From: an uncultured Pseudomonadales bacterium
GTDB taxonomy: Bacteria; Pseudomonadota; Gammaproteobacteria; Pseudomonadales; Azotimanducaceae
Assembly: GCA_951813515.1 (NCBI GenBank)
Contig: OX638346.1
Location: 3,403,617 to 3,467,616, forward strand
Direction: 5' to 3'
Length of the DNA stretch: 64,000 nt
The translations under genes and the position numbers were made by a program. Under the pieces are notes generated by a model that was not told where the DNA came from, searched no databases, and was given only the letters and a program-made list of their open reading frames with translations. Shown here piece by piece: positions 54,883-63,682 of the stretch (within the stretch, counting starts at the first letter, position 1; each line of letters starts with the position of its first letter).

Positions 54883-55737
54883 ATAGTCGAGGCGATACGC
54901 GTCCCCGTCGCGAACAATTTTCCCGGCTGTCGGGCCGGAGAAGTGGGTACCGATGATCAGCACGGGCCGGTCGGCGTAGCGCTCGACGAATGCCTTGCGC
55001 GTGGCGGCGCTCTCCACGGGGTCCACGCAGGCGGTGCAGGACCATTCGGGATGCGCCAGCTGGCAGGGGTGATGCATCAGGTCGCCGGTGATGATCGCTT
55101 CCTCGCCGCGTGACGTGATGTGCACGCTGACGTGTCCCGGCGTATGGCCCGGCGTGGACAGGAGGTCGACCTCGGCGTTGATGCGGTGGTCGGTGGCAAC
55201 CAGGTCGGCGAGCCCGGCGTCGAAGATGGGCTGTACCGAGTCATCGATGATGTCGACGTACCGGCCCGCCCGTTCCCTGTCGCGCCAGTGGTCCCATTCT
55301 GCCTCGGCGAAGAGGTAGCGCGCGTTCGCGAAAGTGGGCTGCCAGCCATCGTCCACCCGACGCGTATTCCATCCCACGTGGTCGACGTGCATGTGGGTGC
55401 AGAGCACGGTGTCCACGCCGTCGACCGCAAATCCCGCGTCGGAGAAGTCCCGCAGGAAGTCCGATTGCATCATGTTCCAGCGCGGATAACCGCGCTGCTT
55501 GTCGTTGCCGATGCAGGTATCGACAACGACGGTCTGTTCGGGACTTTGGATGACCAAGCTATGGAACGAAAGCACGAGCTTGCGTTCCGGATTCACGAAA
55601 GGCTTGAGCCAGGGCAGGGTGTCGACAAGGTCGGACGGTGCCTGCGGGAGGATGTTGTTCCCGATGGTGGCCGAGGTGAGTTCCACGACACGGGTGATCG
55701 TGACGTCGCCGATGCGCCAGCGCAGGAAATCTTGCAT
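54880..55737 (-). CDS. Metallo-beta-lactamase-fold hydrolase
   Basis: A 285-residue MBL-fold enzyme with the zinc motif THMHVDH (His115, His117, Asp119, His120). Later ligands are in STPGHTPGHVS, ITGDLMHHP and the terminal GTHFSG. The closest style is lactonase/AHL-lactonase-like proteins of the AttM/AiiA type, but specificity is not set by motif. Its stop codon is provided by the end of the MITE-like element. Its ribosome-binding site lies in a 24-bp tandem duplication. Confidence 0.87.
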   Translation of the reverse strand: MQDFLRWRIGDVTITRVVELTSATIGNNILPQAPSDLVDTLPWLKPFVNPERKLVLSFHSLVIQSPEQTVVVDTCIGNDKQRGYPRWNMMQSDFLRDFSDAGFAVDGVDTVLCTHMHVDHVGWNTRRVDDGWQPTFANARYLFAEAEWDHWRDRERAGRYVDIIDDSVQPIFDAGLADLVATDHRINAEVDLLSTPGHTPGHVSVHITSRGEEAIITGDLMHHPCQLAHPEWSCTACVDPVESAATRKAFVERYADRPVLIIGTHFSGPTAGKIVRDGDAYRLDY

Positions 55738-55784
55738 GTGTGTCCTCCCCGGCGAAAACTTGTGTGTCCTCCCCGGCGAAAACT
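55737..55784. repeat. Perfect 24-bp tandem duplication carrying the MBL gene's ribosome-binding site
   Basis: Two identical 24-bp units, 55737-55760 and 55761-55784, abut exactly. On the minus strand each reads AGTTTTCGCCGGGGAGGAC followed by ACACA, so a strong GGGGAGGA sequence occurs twice, the second copy just before the ATG. Confidence 0.9.
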
Positions 55785-55950
55785 ATAGCAGTCCAAGTGC
55801 GTTAGCTCGCTGAAATCGGCGTCCAACGCTTCCCTTACAGGCCCGTGACGGACGCTACTCAGAGTTTGGATGGGATCGAGAACCAATAGATCCTGTCTTG
55901 GACCTGATCGCTTCTACTTGTTGAAAATCCTCAAAGGAGATTAAAAAGCA

Positions 55951-55980
55951 TTGTAAAACTTCATTTCTGATAACTAAAAT
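55951..55980 (+). promoter_or_regulatory. Predicted promoter of the AAA/DUF4143 gene
   Basis: TTGTAA at 55951-55956 and TAAAAT at 55975-55980 are separated by 18 nt in a strikingly AT-rich island (about 55915-56000). It lies 35 nt before the ATPase start codon. Confidence 0.45.
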
Positions 55981-56015
55981 GCCTGCAAATAGGACCACGA
56001 ACGTTTTCTAATACG

Positions 56016-57425
56016 ATGCAAAGGGTTCTCAATCGCCACGAAATCCAGTACTTGCAGGAATGGGCCGGTCGTCGTGTCCACAAGCCCCTGGTGATCCGAG
56101 GTGCGAGGCAGGTCGGGAAGTCGACCCTTGTGCGGGAGTTCGCTCGACGGGCGAACATGTCATTGGTCGAGGTCAACTTCGAGCGCAACCCGGAATTTCG
56201 TGAAACCTTCGACGCGAGGGATCCGGCTCGGGTTCTCTCGACGTTGGCTCTGCTGACCGCGAAAGAAATCGTCCCGGCTGAAAGTCTGCTGTTCCTGGAC
56301 GAGATCCAGGCTGCTCCGGAGGCGTTGGTGGCATTGCGCTACTTCCACGAGGAGATGTCGCAGCTACATGTCGTGGCGGCAGGCTCGCTGATGGAGTTCG
56401 CCCTGGCTGATGCTCGGTTCCGCATGCCTGTGGGACGGGTCGAGTACCTGCACTTGGGTCCGATGGAATTCGAGGACTTTCTGGAGGCATCGGGGCATTC
56501 AAATCTCGCCGCGCATCTCCGCAGCTTCTCGTTGTCGGATGTGGAGAGCGGCGATTTGCCGATGGCCGTGCATCTGAAATGCCTCGACATGCTTCGCCAG
56601 TACTGGGTGGTGGGCGGTCTTCCGGAAGCCGTTTCGGCATACGTGGATTTGGATGAGCCGGTCGGCAGCGAATTCGAACGGGTAAGCCGGATTCAGCAAA
56701 GCGTCGTCGCTACCTATCGGGACGACTTCAACAGGTATAGCTACGGCCGCTTGAGAGACAGGATACAGATGGTATTCGACAGGCTCCCGGCCATGGTGGG
56801 ACGCAAGTTCAAGTATGTGCAAATCAGTCGGGACCATCGGGCCGCCGAGCTGGCCGACGCACTAACGCACCTCTGCATGGCCGGTGTGGCTACAAGGATT
56901 CGGCATACGGCAGCTAACGGGATACCGCTGGGTGCCGAGGCCAACGAGCGCCACTTCAAGTGCCTTTGCCTGGATGTCGGCCTGATGTGCCGGGCGCTCG
57001 ATCTCAACGTTCTTGATCTGGGCAAGGATGGCCTGACTCTGATCAATCACGACGCGCTTGCGGAACAGTTCGTCGGCCAGCACTTGCTATTCAGTGGACC
57101 GCGCTATCAAGCGCCTTCGCTGTATTACTGGGTTCGGGAAGCCAGGAGCGCGGCGGCCGAGATCGACTACCTGATGACGGCGGGACAGCAAGTAGTGCCC
57201 GTCGAGATCAAGGCGGGAACGACGGGTTCGCTCCGTTCGCTGCACCAGTTCCTGCATGACAAACGGTGCGAGTTCGGCCTTCGCTTCAACGCGGACGTGC
57301 CGAGCCTGCTCTCCGACTCGAAAAAGCTCTCCAACGGAACCGCGGTTGATTATCAACTGCTGTCGCTACCGATTTACATGGCGGGCCAGGCGCGGCGACT
57401 GGTTAGTGAATTCTTGACGCAATAG
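56016..57425 (+). CDS. AAA-14/DUF4143 ATPase
   Basis: A 469-residue protein. An N-terminal ATPase has Walker A GARQVGKST (29-37) and Walker B LLFLDEIQAAP. A C-terminal DUF4143 domain has VGQHLLFSG... YWVREARSAAAEIDYL, and PVEIKAG within it resembles a PD-(D/E)xK nuclease core (E-I-D ... E-I-K). Such proteins are common in accessory DNA and of unknown function. The ribosome-binding site is weak, and the upstream AT-rich promoter differs from its neighbours, suggesting import. Confidence 0.87.
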   Translation: MQRVLNRHEIQYLQEWAGRRVHKPLVIRGARQVGKSTLVREFARRANMSLVEVNFERNPEFRETFDARDPARVLSTLALLTAKEIVPAESLLFLDEIQAAPEALVALRYFHEEMSQLHVVAAGSLMEFALADARFRMPVGRVEYLHLGPMEFEDFLEASGHSNLAAHLRSFSLSDVESGDLPMAVHLKCLDMLRQYWVVGGLPEAVSAYVDLDEPVGSEFERVSRIQQSVVATYRDDFNRYSYGRLRDRIQMVFDRLPAMVGRKFKYVQISRDHRAAELADALTHLCMAGVATRIRHTAANGIPLGAEANERHFKCLCLDVGLMCRALDLNVLDLGKDGLTLINHDALAEQFVGQHLLFSGPRYQAPSLYYWVREARSAAAEIDYLMTAGQQVVPVEIKAGTTGSLRSLHQFLHDKRCEFGLRFNADVPSLLSDSKKLSNGTAVDYQLLSLPIYMAGQARRLVSEFLTQ

Positions 57426-57531
57426 TGAAGTTGGACGAGGACGAGCCTTCGATCACTTGCCTTCCGACCCGGTTTCGCCGCATCGGGAGAACGTTTCCTT
57501 CAAACTGCGCGGTCAGATTGTTGCCATGTCG

Positions 57532-58704
57532 TCAGCCGAGGCTGTCGTAGACGGCGCGCTCGAAGGCCAGGTAGAGGGACAGGGACTTCTCGTCGGCGAA
57601 CGGCAGCACTTGTGTCAGGTAGGCGCCGCCAACACCCCGCGCGGGATCGATCCAGAAATACGAGTTCGCGAGGCCGGCCCAGGCGAGGCTGCCCGCGGAG
57701 CGGCCGGTCGGCGCATCTTCGGTATTGATCATGAAGCTGAAGCCCCAGGTCTTCGGTATCTCCGGGAAGAAATCGGCATCGTTCGAAAAGGGTGGGATCA
57801 CGGTCTTGAGCGGCACGACGCGGCATGACCCCATCTGGTTGCGGGACATCGCCGCCACGGTTTTCGGCGCGAGGATCTGCTCGCCGTTGACGCGCCCCTG
57901 ATTCAGCATCATGCGGACGAAACACAGGTAGTCCCCGATCATGCCGTATAGCCCGGCTCCGCCCAGTTCGACCTCTGGGTCCTGGGGCAGTTCGAGGTCC
58001 ATCTGGGGTATCAGCGAACCGTCGTCGACGCGCTGGTGAATCTTCGCCAGCCGGCTCCGCATCGCGTCGGTGATGCGAAAGGCGGTATCACGCATGCCGA
58101 GCGGCAGGAGAAGGTGGTCGCGGAAATACTCTCCGAGGCGCTGGCCGCTGACGGCTTCGACCATCTTGCCAGCCCAGTCGATGCTGATGCCGTACTCCCA
58201 GCGGTCGCCCGGATCGAAGAGCAGGGGGGTTTCAAGCGCCGCGTTCTGGCAACTGATGATCCCGGGCGTACCGGTGGCTGCCTGGTAGTTCAGGATCGAT
58301 GCGTTCCAGGTCTCGTAGGAGAATCCGGCGGTGTGGGTAAGGAGGTGGCGCAACGTGATCTCGCGTCTGGGCGGCCGCGTGCGCGGCGCACCGTCCTCCT
58401 CGAAGCCCTCGAGGACACGTGCTTGACGCAGGGCGGGAACCACTTCCGACGCAGGCGTATCGAGATTGAGTTGGCCCCGCTCGACGAGTTGCATGGCAGC
58501 CGCGCCTGTCAGGGCCTTTGTCATCGACGCCAGCCAACCGACGGTGTCGGGGGTCATTTCATCGCCGCCGCCCAGCACGCGCTCGCCGAATCCGCCGAGG
58601 TAAAGATCTCCGTCCCTGTTGGTGGCGCCGGCGACGACACCAGGCACGGCGCCGTCGTCAACGGCATCTTTTAGAAGCGCGTCGGCGGTCTGCTGGATGG
58701 ACAT
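57532..58704 (-). CDS. Beta-lactamase/class C-type serine hydrolase (esterase-like)
   Basis: A 390-residue penicillin-binding-fold hydrolase. The nucleophile motif is SMTK (Ser60-Lys63), followed by a Tyr motif in RWEYGIS and TWGFSFMIN downstream. LRHLLTHTAGFSYE is typical of EstB/class C family members. It has no signal peptide and is probably an intracellular esterase or lactamase-like enzyme. The start at 58704 is preferred; an upstream ATG extension lacks homology. Confidence 0.88.
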   Translation of the reverse strand: MSIQQTADALLKDAVDDGAVPGVVAGATNRDGDLYLGGFGERVLGGGDEMTPDTVGWLASMTKALTGAAAMQLVERGQLNLDTPASEVVPALRQARVLEGFEEDGAPRTRPPRREITLRHLLTHTAGFSYETWNASILNYQAATGTPGIISCQNAALETPLLFDPGDRWEYGISIDWAGKMVEAVSGQRLGEYFRDHLLLPLGMRDTAFRITDAMRSRLAKIHQRVDDGSLIPQMDLELPQDPEVELGGAGLYGMIGDYLCFVRMMLNQGRVNGEQILAPKTVAAMSRNQMGSCRVVPLKTVIPPFSNDADFFPEIPKTWGFSFMINTEDAPTGRSAGSLAWAGLANSYFWIDPARGVGGAYLTQVLPFADEKSLSLYLAFERAVYDSLG

Positions 58705-58780
58705 CGCGGTATTCCCGATACGGTAGTCACAGCCCGGATTCTGTCGGTTGCTGGTCGGCACTGCAACGTGGGGCACATCC

Positions 58781-59050
58781 CCTAGAGCCATAGAATCCGT
58801 CGCCCTGACAGGCGCCGTCTTCTACCCCCGCCCAAGCCCACTGTTTAGCCCATCCCGCCCGTCCCGGACCCTGCGCCCTTGATCGGCACTTGCGTGCCGT
58901 TCTACGGCGCATGACCCTAGCGCCATAGGATCCGTCGCCCTGACGGCCGCCGTCTTATACCTCCGCCCAAGCCCTCTGTTTAGCCCATCCCGCCGGTCCC
59001 GGACCCTGCGCCCTTGATCGGCACTTGCGTGCGGTTCTGCGGCTCACGCC
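58781..59050. repeat. 135-bp tandem repeat, two diverged copies
   Basis: Copy 1 (58781-58915) and copy 2 (58916-59050) share CCATAG-ATCCGTCGCCCTGAC, GTTTAGCCCATCCCGCC, CCCGGACCCTGCGCCCTTG and ATCGGCACTTGCGTG-GTTCT at the same offsets. There are scattered mismatches and small indels. The unit lies between the serine hydrolase gene (minus strand) and vapC. It contains no gene and resembles dispersed intergenic repeats. Confidence 0.8.
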
Positions 59051-59051
59051 A

Positions 59052-59438
59052 CTAGCGGATGCACTTGATTTCGACGCCGGCCAGATCAAGTTGCTGCCAA
59101 CTCTGGTCGGCGGTAAGCGCAGGGCATCCCTCCAGGCACGCCGTGGCGAGACAGGCCCGGTCGCCCAGCCCCAAGCCCAGGTGCCTGGTCGCACCACGAT
59201 ATTTGCCGCTCAACGTCGCGGCTTGAAAACTGAATGGCAGCAGTTCGATACCCAACTCTTCGAACGCGAGCACGACTTCAGCGTCGGTCCAGCGGTCTTG
59301 GTGAAGACGAGCCGAAACCTCGGCCGCGTTGACGGTAGACATTGCCGCGCCGGACCGTAACGCCACAGCTACGGCGTCGGCGCCGGATTCCTCGAATATC
59401 ACCGCGAGCGTGGCGGATGCGTCCAGGACGTGCTTCAT
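59052..59438 (-). CDS. vapC: PIN-domain ribonuclease toxin, VapC type
   Basis: A 128-residue PIN-domain toxin. The acidic Mg-binding residues are in VLDASA (Asp6), NAAEVSA, LGDRACLA and TADQSW. It cleaves RNA and is held inactive by its antitoxin. It overlaps the vapB stop by 4 nt (ATGA), the usual antitoxin-then-toxin order, in a minus-strand operon. Confidence 0.9.
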   Translation of the reverse strand: MKHVLDASATLAVIFEESGADAVAVALRSGAAMSTVNAAEVSARLHQDRWTDAEVVLAFEELGIELLPFSFQAATLSGKYRGATRHLGLGLGDRACLATACLEGCPALTADQSWQQLDLAGVEIKCIR

Positions 59439-59710
59439 TCCGCGGCAGCTTCCGTGCGACGTTCGGCAATGAACTGATCGACTACGTTCGAGCCTGTAGC
59501 GCGTCTACGCCTCGCTATTGCCCGCACTCGCTCCAGCGCGGCATCAACCGTATGAAGCCTCACAGATCTGTCATTGACCGATATCACCAATACATCGCCA
59601 TTGTGAATTTCGAGGGCTTTCCGGATGGTGGCGGGAAGGACAATTCGACCTGCAGGATCTACACGAACACGTTTCGGCTTGAAGTGTTTTCGTTGTGTGG
59701 TCGGTGGCAT
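59435..59710 (-). CDS. vapB: AbrB/SpoVT-type antitoxin, VapB
   Basis: A 91-residue antitoxin with a SpoVT/AbrB swapped-hairpin DNA-binding domain (RVRVDPAGRIVLPATIRKALEIHNGDVLVI) and a C-terminal tail for VapC binding. The start MPPTTQRKHF at 59710 is chosen. An in-frame ATG at 59782 lies within a promoter-like AT-rich stretch. It should autorepress the operon. Confidence 0.85.
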   Translation of the reverse strand: MPPTTQRKHFKPKRVRVDPAGRIVLPATIRKALEIHNGDVLVISVNDRSVRLHTVDAALERVRAIARRRRATGSNVVDQFIAERRTEAAAE

Positions 59711-59977
59711 CGACGGGACATCCTGGGGTTTCAAATAGTATCGCCGTATATTTACTTTACGGTCAATAAAAATTTCTACCACATCTCGTTAGGTTGCCGC
59801 AATGTGCAATCTTGTCGGTGTCACACGCAATCGTTGGCCCTGAGCGTTTTCCAATGAGAACATGAGCCTGAACGAGGCTGAGGCTTGCTGGGGGCTTGGC
59901 CGGTCTGGACGTGTTGCGATGCCGGCATCGTAGTTGTTCGGGGCGGTCTTGGGCAAGGCTTCTGGAGCGTGGCACGA

Positions 59978-60064
59978 GCCCCCCCTGAAAGGGCTTTCCC
60001 GGAGTCGAAAAACCACTTTGTGCATTGCTGTCTTTTCGCGAAGCGTAGCCCTTTCAGGGGGGGC
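59978..60064. repeat. 18-nt perfect inverted repeat downstream of the transposase
   Basis: GCCCCCCCTGAAAGGGCT (59978-59995) and its exact complement (60047-60064) enclose 51 nt. It lies just after the transposase stop, inside the IS. It may be a terminator or internal IS structure that blocks read-through. Confidence 0.8.
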
Positions 60065-60080
60065 GGCGCCGGGCGACCAC

Positions 60081-61338
60081 TCAGGCCGCGGCGTTGACGG
60101 CACGGCCGATGGCCCGGAACAGCTCGTCGCGCGCGCGGTTCGCCAAGCGGTTCGCGCGCAGGTCTGACATCGCGTGGGCGGTCTTGTCGAGTTCGCCGAA
60201 GGTCACGCCGGGCTTGAGGAAGCGCGCCGCGTCGGGCAGGGACTTCAGCTTCTCGTAGGGGGTGGCCACGTCCTGTCGGCGATAGCGGCGGCGGATCTTG
60301 CCGTTGCCGTCGCGCTCCACGGTGGCGAACAGGCAGGGATGGTGGTGGTTCAGGTACGGCGCGAGCACGCCCTGCGCGAAGGCGTTGACCTGGGGCGCGA
60401 AGCGCTGCGGGATGTGGTCGTGGCCGAGCCACTTGCGCACGAGACGGAGGCGTTCTTGCCTTCGACCAGGGCGTTGTCGTTCGAGCGCCGGGCGCGCGAC
60501 TTCGTGAAGCCGGGGACGTGCAGCTTGTTGAGCAGCGCCGCGACCCGGTGGTTGATGTACTCGGAGCCGTTGTCGGCGTGGAAGCCGAGGACGACGAACG
60601 GCAGCGTCGAGAGCATCTCTTCCAGCACCGGGAGCAGGAAAGCCTCGGAGATCGCGACCACCGCGCCGACATGCTCGAACTGGGTGACCTCGTCGATCAG
60701 GTTGATGTCGTAGACGCCCTTCGCGCGGTCCCGGTCGCCCTGGTGCACCGTGTCCACGCGGACGAAGCCGGGCCTGCCGCCCGGGTCCGGGCGGCGCCTC
60801 TCGCCGATGCCGACCGTCGTCGGCCTGGTGCGGTTCACCGTGGTCCGCCTGGCGCGGTAGGTCTTCGTCCGGCGCAGGTTGTACAGGTGCGACGCGGACA
60901 GCCGCGACAGGCGCTCGTAGCGCCGGTCCCCGAACACTTCGAACTCCCGCCGCAGCACCTCGCACGCCGCCGGCCCGCAGAGCTGGCCGCCGATCTCGTC
61001 GGCCTCGGCCAGCAGGCGGATGTCGGCCCGCGTGTAGACCCGCGCGAAGGGCCGACCGCTGTTGCCGCCGCGACGGTCCTCGATCCGCCCCGTCTCCCGG
61101 TGCTGGGCGATGAGGCGGGTCACCTGCGCGCGCGCGAATCCCGTCGTCTTGACCAGGTACTCGCGCACCGCGCCCTTCCCGGACCGGTCCAGCGACGCGT
61201 AGCCAGACGCACCAGCGTCCGGCGCGCGAACCCGTACGCCGCCTCCCGGCCCTCGGGCTTGAAGTCCACCTCCGCGTTGCCGCCAAGGAAGGCCTCGATC
61301 TGCTCCACCGTGCGGAGCCGTTCGGTCTGTAGCGTCAC
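60081..61338 (-). pseudogene. Integrase-core (rve/DDE) transposase with two frameshifts
   Basis: The N-terminal part (GTG 61338, GGAGG 7 nt upstream) reads TLQTERLRTVEQIEAFLGGNAEV...AAYGFARRTLVR. The frame breaks near 61190 and continues VREYLVKTTGFARAQVTRLIAQHRETGRIEDRRGG... with FVRVDTVHQGD, GFHADNGSEYINH and NDNALVEGKNASV, which hold the DDE residues. It breaks again near 60447 and resumes VRKWLGHDHIPQRFAPQVNAF to the stop at 60081. All segments are otherwise well preserved, so inactivation is recent, or the breaks are assembly errors or programmed frameshifts. Confidence 0.82.
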
Positions 61339-61432
61339 GATCATCCTCCGAATGATCGTCCAGACCGGAACCTCCAGGCTCATCTAGCGTTGGAAACCGT
61401 GACCCTCCCCAGGCTCACTTAGCGTTGGACAA

Positions 61433-61723
61433 CTTTGAGGGTGTAACATAGGCGGGAATTGCCCTAAAATCAGGGTGTTAAAGTCCAAGCCGTTCCGATT
61501 TTGATGGCGGCTTTCGAGTCGACCTACTCAGACTCTCTGCCGCTGTCAGGGGAGAGTGGCCGCTCGTCGTTGGGCGAAGACAGGCCGCACGCCTCCAAGC
61601 ATACGTCGCGATCCAGTGCCGGCACATGCGGTGGCGCGCCAGCCCGCCCCGCCAGACCAGGGATCCTACGAAGAGGCACGAACACGGACCGTGTCCGGAC
61701 CTTCGTTCGGCAATCCTATGGGG
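61433..61723. other. Gap between IS and HExxH-protein gene
   Basis: No gene, RNA or repeat could be supported here. Short ORFs on both strands lack family features. Confidence 0.5.
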
Positions 61724-63031
61724 CTACCACACAGGATCGACAACGGAATCAAACTCCTTCGTAGCGGTCCTGAAGAGCTCGTGGTCGATGCCAGCCACCT
61801 TCTCCATGGCTTTCGTGATCAGCGTCCTGCCGTTCTTGAACAGTTGGAGGTCGTCGTCCGACACATTCCCTTCCTTCAAGTCCTGCATTGCGTGGTGATA
61901 GAGTTCGCCAAGGTGCTTCGCGACGCGAGCTGGACTGCCCAACACCATCCAACGAACCACCTCCTCAGAGAACATCTCGACATCTTTCTGCGTCAATTCC
62001 CCGTCCGCATTCCGATTCAGTGCACTCATTATCGGCGAAAACAGCCCCTCCGAATTACCTTCCACGATGCCAATGACTCGAATGAGCGTCGAGGACAGCA
62101 CATCTGCGAACTCGAGCTGACCCGGCTCCGCGACGACATCGGCGCGGGCCAGACGCACACCTTCACCATCGGTCAGTCCGAAGTACCGGTCGCCGTCGCC
62201 GAACTGAATGGCCATCCTCAATCTGTAAAGCCGCTCGAAAGCGGGCGGATGCGCGTGTGGCGTGTCGTATACCTGCTGGTAGCGGGAGTAGCGCTCAAAC
62301 AAGGACAACACGGAAAAGAACAACACTACGCCAGCAAAACGAACGCCTCTCCCTTCGATTCCACCGAGTCGCATGTGTAGACGAAGGGCAATTTCGTCCG
62401 CCTGCAGTTCCTGACCCATAGAGTAAGTTGCCAGCTGTGCTGGCGTCCTTTCGTTCTCGAGGAGAGCCACCGGTTTCCGATCGTGTCCTAGCACGAGATG
62501 GGCGATTTCGTGAAGTACCACGAACTGAAGTGCGTTGGAGACCAGTGCACTGACGAATTCGCGAGGCGGTCCCCGATCCGGCGCGACTTGGTCCAGACCC
62601 AAAGGAAAGCCCGTTTCAAGGAAGGCACCAACCCGGTCACGAAGCCGGCCTGCCGCGCGTTCGTAGGCACCGTCGGCGAAACTCATCTTCTTGGACTGCG
62701 GCCAGTCCTCAAGCGGGCGCAACTCTCCGAACACGTCGTACGCGATTAGACGTGTAGCATCCACCAATCCCCTGTTTATTCCAACCAGCTGCCCACGCGG
62801 GGTCTTGAACCACATTGCGTTCAGCGCCGCACTGTTCAGCACTGCGATGGTCGTCGTACTCAACCAACTCCCTTTCGAAGGGCCGAGTGCTTCGACCTGT
62901 CTCAGCATCTCCATTCCAAAGTCCCACTCCCCGGAACATTGGCGAAGCTCCAAATAGTCTCTGTGTCCGATGGCCTTGGCCAACGACTTCCTCGACCCCT
63001 GCAGCTGTTCGAGCAAGTCCAGTGGAGTCAT
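61724..63031 (-). CDS. HExxH putative zinc metalloprotease, unknown family
   Basis: A 435-residue protein. LQFVVLHEIAHLVLGHD carries HExxH plus a further His. QELQADEIALRLH about 40 residues on matches the third-ligand ExxAD pattern of M48-like gluzincins. A hydrophobic segment follows (FAGVVLFFSVLSLF). The first 150 residues and the C-terminal 150 are unassigned. It overlaps the small gene upstream by 4 nt (ATGA), forming a two-gene unit beside an IS. Codon use is less GC-rich than core genes here. The target is unknown. Confidence 0.7.
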   Translation of the reverse strand: MTPLDLLEQLQGSRKSLAKAIGHRDYLELRQCSGEWDFGMEMLRQVEALGPSKGSWLSTTTIAVLNSAALNAMWFKTPRGQLVGINRGLVDATRLIAYDVFGELRPLEDWPQSKKMSFADGAYERAAGRLRDRVGAFLETGFPLGLDQVAPDRGPPREFVSALVSNALQFVVLHEIAHLVLGHDRKPVALLENERTPAQLATYSMGQELQADEIALRLHMRLGGIEGRGVRFAGVVLFFSVLSLFERYSRYQQVYDTPHAHPPAFERLYRLRMAIQFGDGDRYFGLTDGEGVRLARADVVAEPGQLEFADVLSSTLIRVIGIVEGNSEGLFSPIMSALNRNADGELTQKDVEMFSEEVVRWMVLGSPARVAKHLGELYHHAMQDLKEGNVSDDDLQLFKNGRTLITKAMEKVAGIDHELFRTATKEFDSVVDPVW

Positions 63032-63369
63032 TCGAGCGAGTCTCCTGAGCAGATCCTGTTGAGCGAGTACCTAGCCACAAGCCATGACAGCGAAAACGCG
63101 GGCAGAACCCCGAACGTGCCAGAAAGGAAGTCGAGAACGGCAACGGCGACCTCCGACTCTGGCTGCTCTTTGTCCCTCAGCGCTTCGATCACCGGTTGGC
63201 CACAAAGAAGCCCCCTTACCGTGTCTAGCGATGCTAGGAAGTACGCCTTGCCGGCACGCAGTGCCTCTTCCGAATCCGGCTGCGCAGCGCTCCCTGACAC
63301 CGCATTGTGTAGCGACACATACAGTTGCTCGGTTGCATGATCCTTGAGGTCCTCAAGTTGCGTCGCCAT
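63028..63369 (-). CDS. Small putative membrane-associated partner of the HExxH protein
   Basis: A 113-residue protein, MATQLEDLKDHATEQLYVSLH..., with a helical N-terminal two-thirds and one C-terminal hydrophobic segment (FLSGTFGVLPAFSLSWLVA). It is first in the operon with the metalloprotease-like gene, sharing an ATGA overlap, so it probably functions with it. I do not recognise the family. Confidence 0.6.
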   Translation of the reverse strand: MATQLEDLKDHATEQLYVSLHNAVSGSAAQPDSEEALRAGKAYFLASLDTVRGLLCGQPVIEALRDKEQPESEVAVAVLDFLSGTFGVLPAFSLSWLVARYSLNRICSGDSLE

Positions 63370-63682
63370 GTAGCACGCTCCCTCGTTTTGTAACTATGGC
63401 TCCGCGACTAATCCTAGCTGGCGCCTCGCCTTTGCAGCAAGACCCGACCGGCATCGGTGGCGGATCCCTGCGCGACGTTCGTGAATAAAAGAGGCTAGAA
63501 GTTTCGCGCGCTCCTCCATTCACGTGGGTTCAGAACTGAGCAGACAGAACCTGCCCCGACTTCGGCGCCAACTAAGCGTTCCTGCAGAAGCAGAACGGGG
63601 CGTGAGAGGTTCTGCGACGACATGCTATGGTGGGTCGCTCCGCCACACGTTACCGGCCACACTCGAGTGCAGGGTCCCGCCT
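63370..63682. other. Non-coding gap with an imperfect hairpin
   Basis: No gene is supported. CAGAACCT-GCCCCG (63545-63558) and CGGGGC-GTGAG-AGGTTCTG (63596-63614) can pair with a 5-nt bulge. On the minus strand this lies downstream of the partial gene at 63683 and could terminate it, though no T-run is seen. Confidence 0.45.

Larger units (their letters stand above)
59849..61431 (-). mobile_element. Insertion sequence with integrase-core transposase in three frames
   Basis: The left end TTCCAATGAGAACATGAGCC (59849 on) matches, as an inverted repeat, the right-end sequences at 61374-61394 and 61409-61431 (minus strand TCCAACGCTA-GTGAGCCTG). The right-end motif is present twice in tandem. The body encodes a DDE transposase. 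Local GC is higher than around it. The family (IS481- or ISNCY-like) was not determined, and no target duplication could be fixed. Confidence 0.7.

Noticed and set aside
54645..54917. 90-codon minus-strand frame within the MITE-like element
   Set aside because: It crosses the element's end into the MBL gene region and shows no transposase motif. The element appears non-coding.
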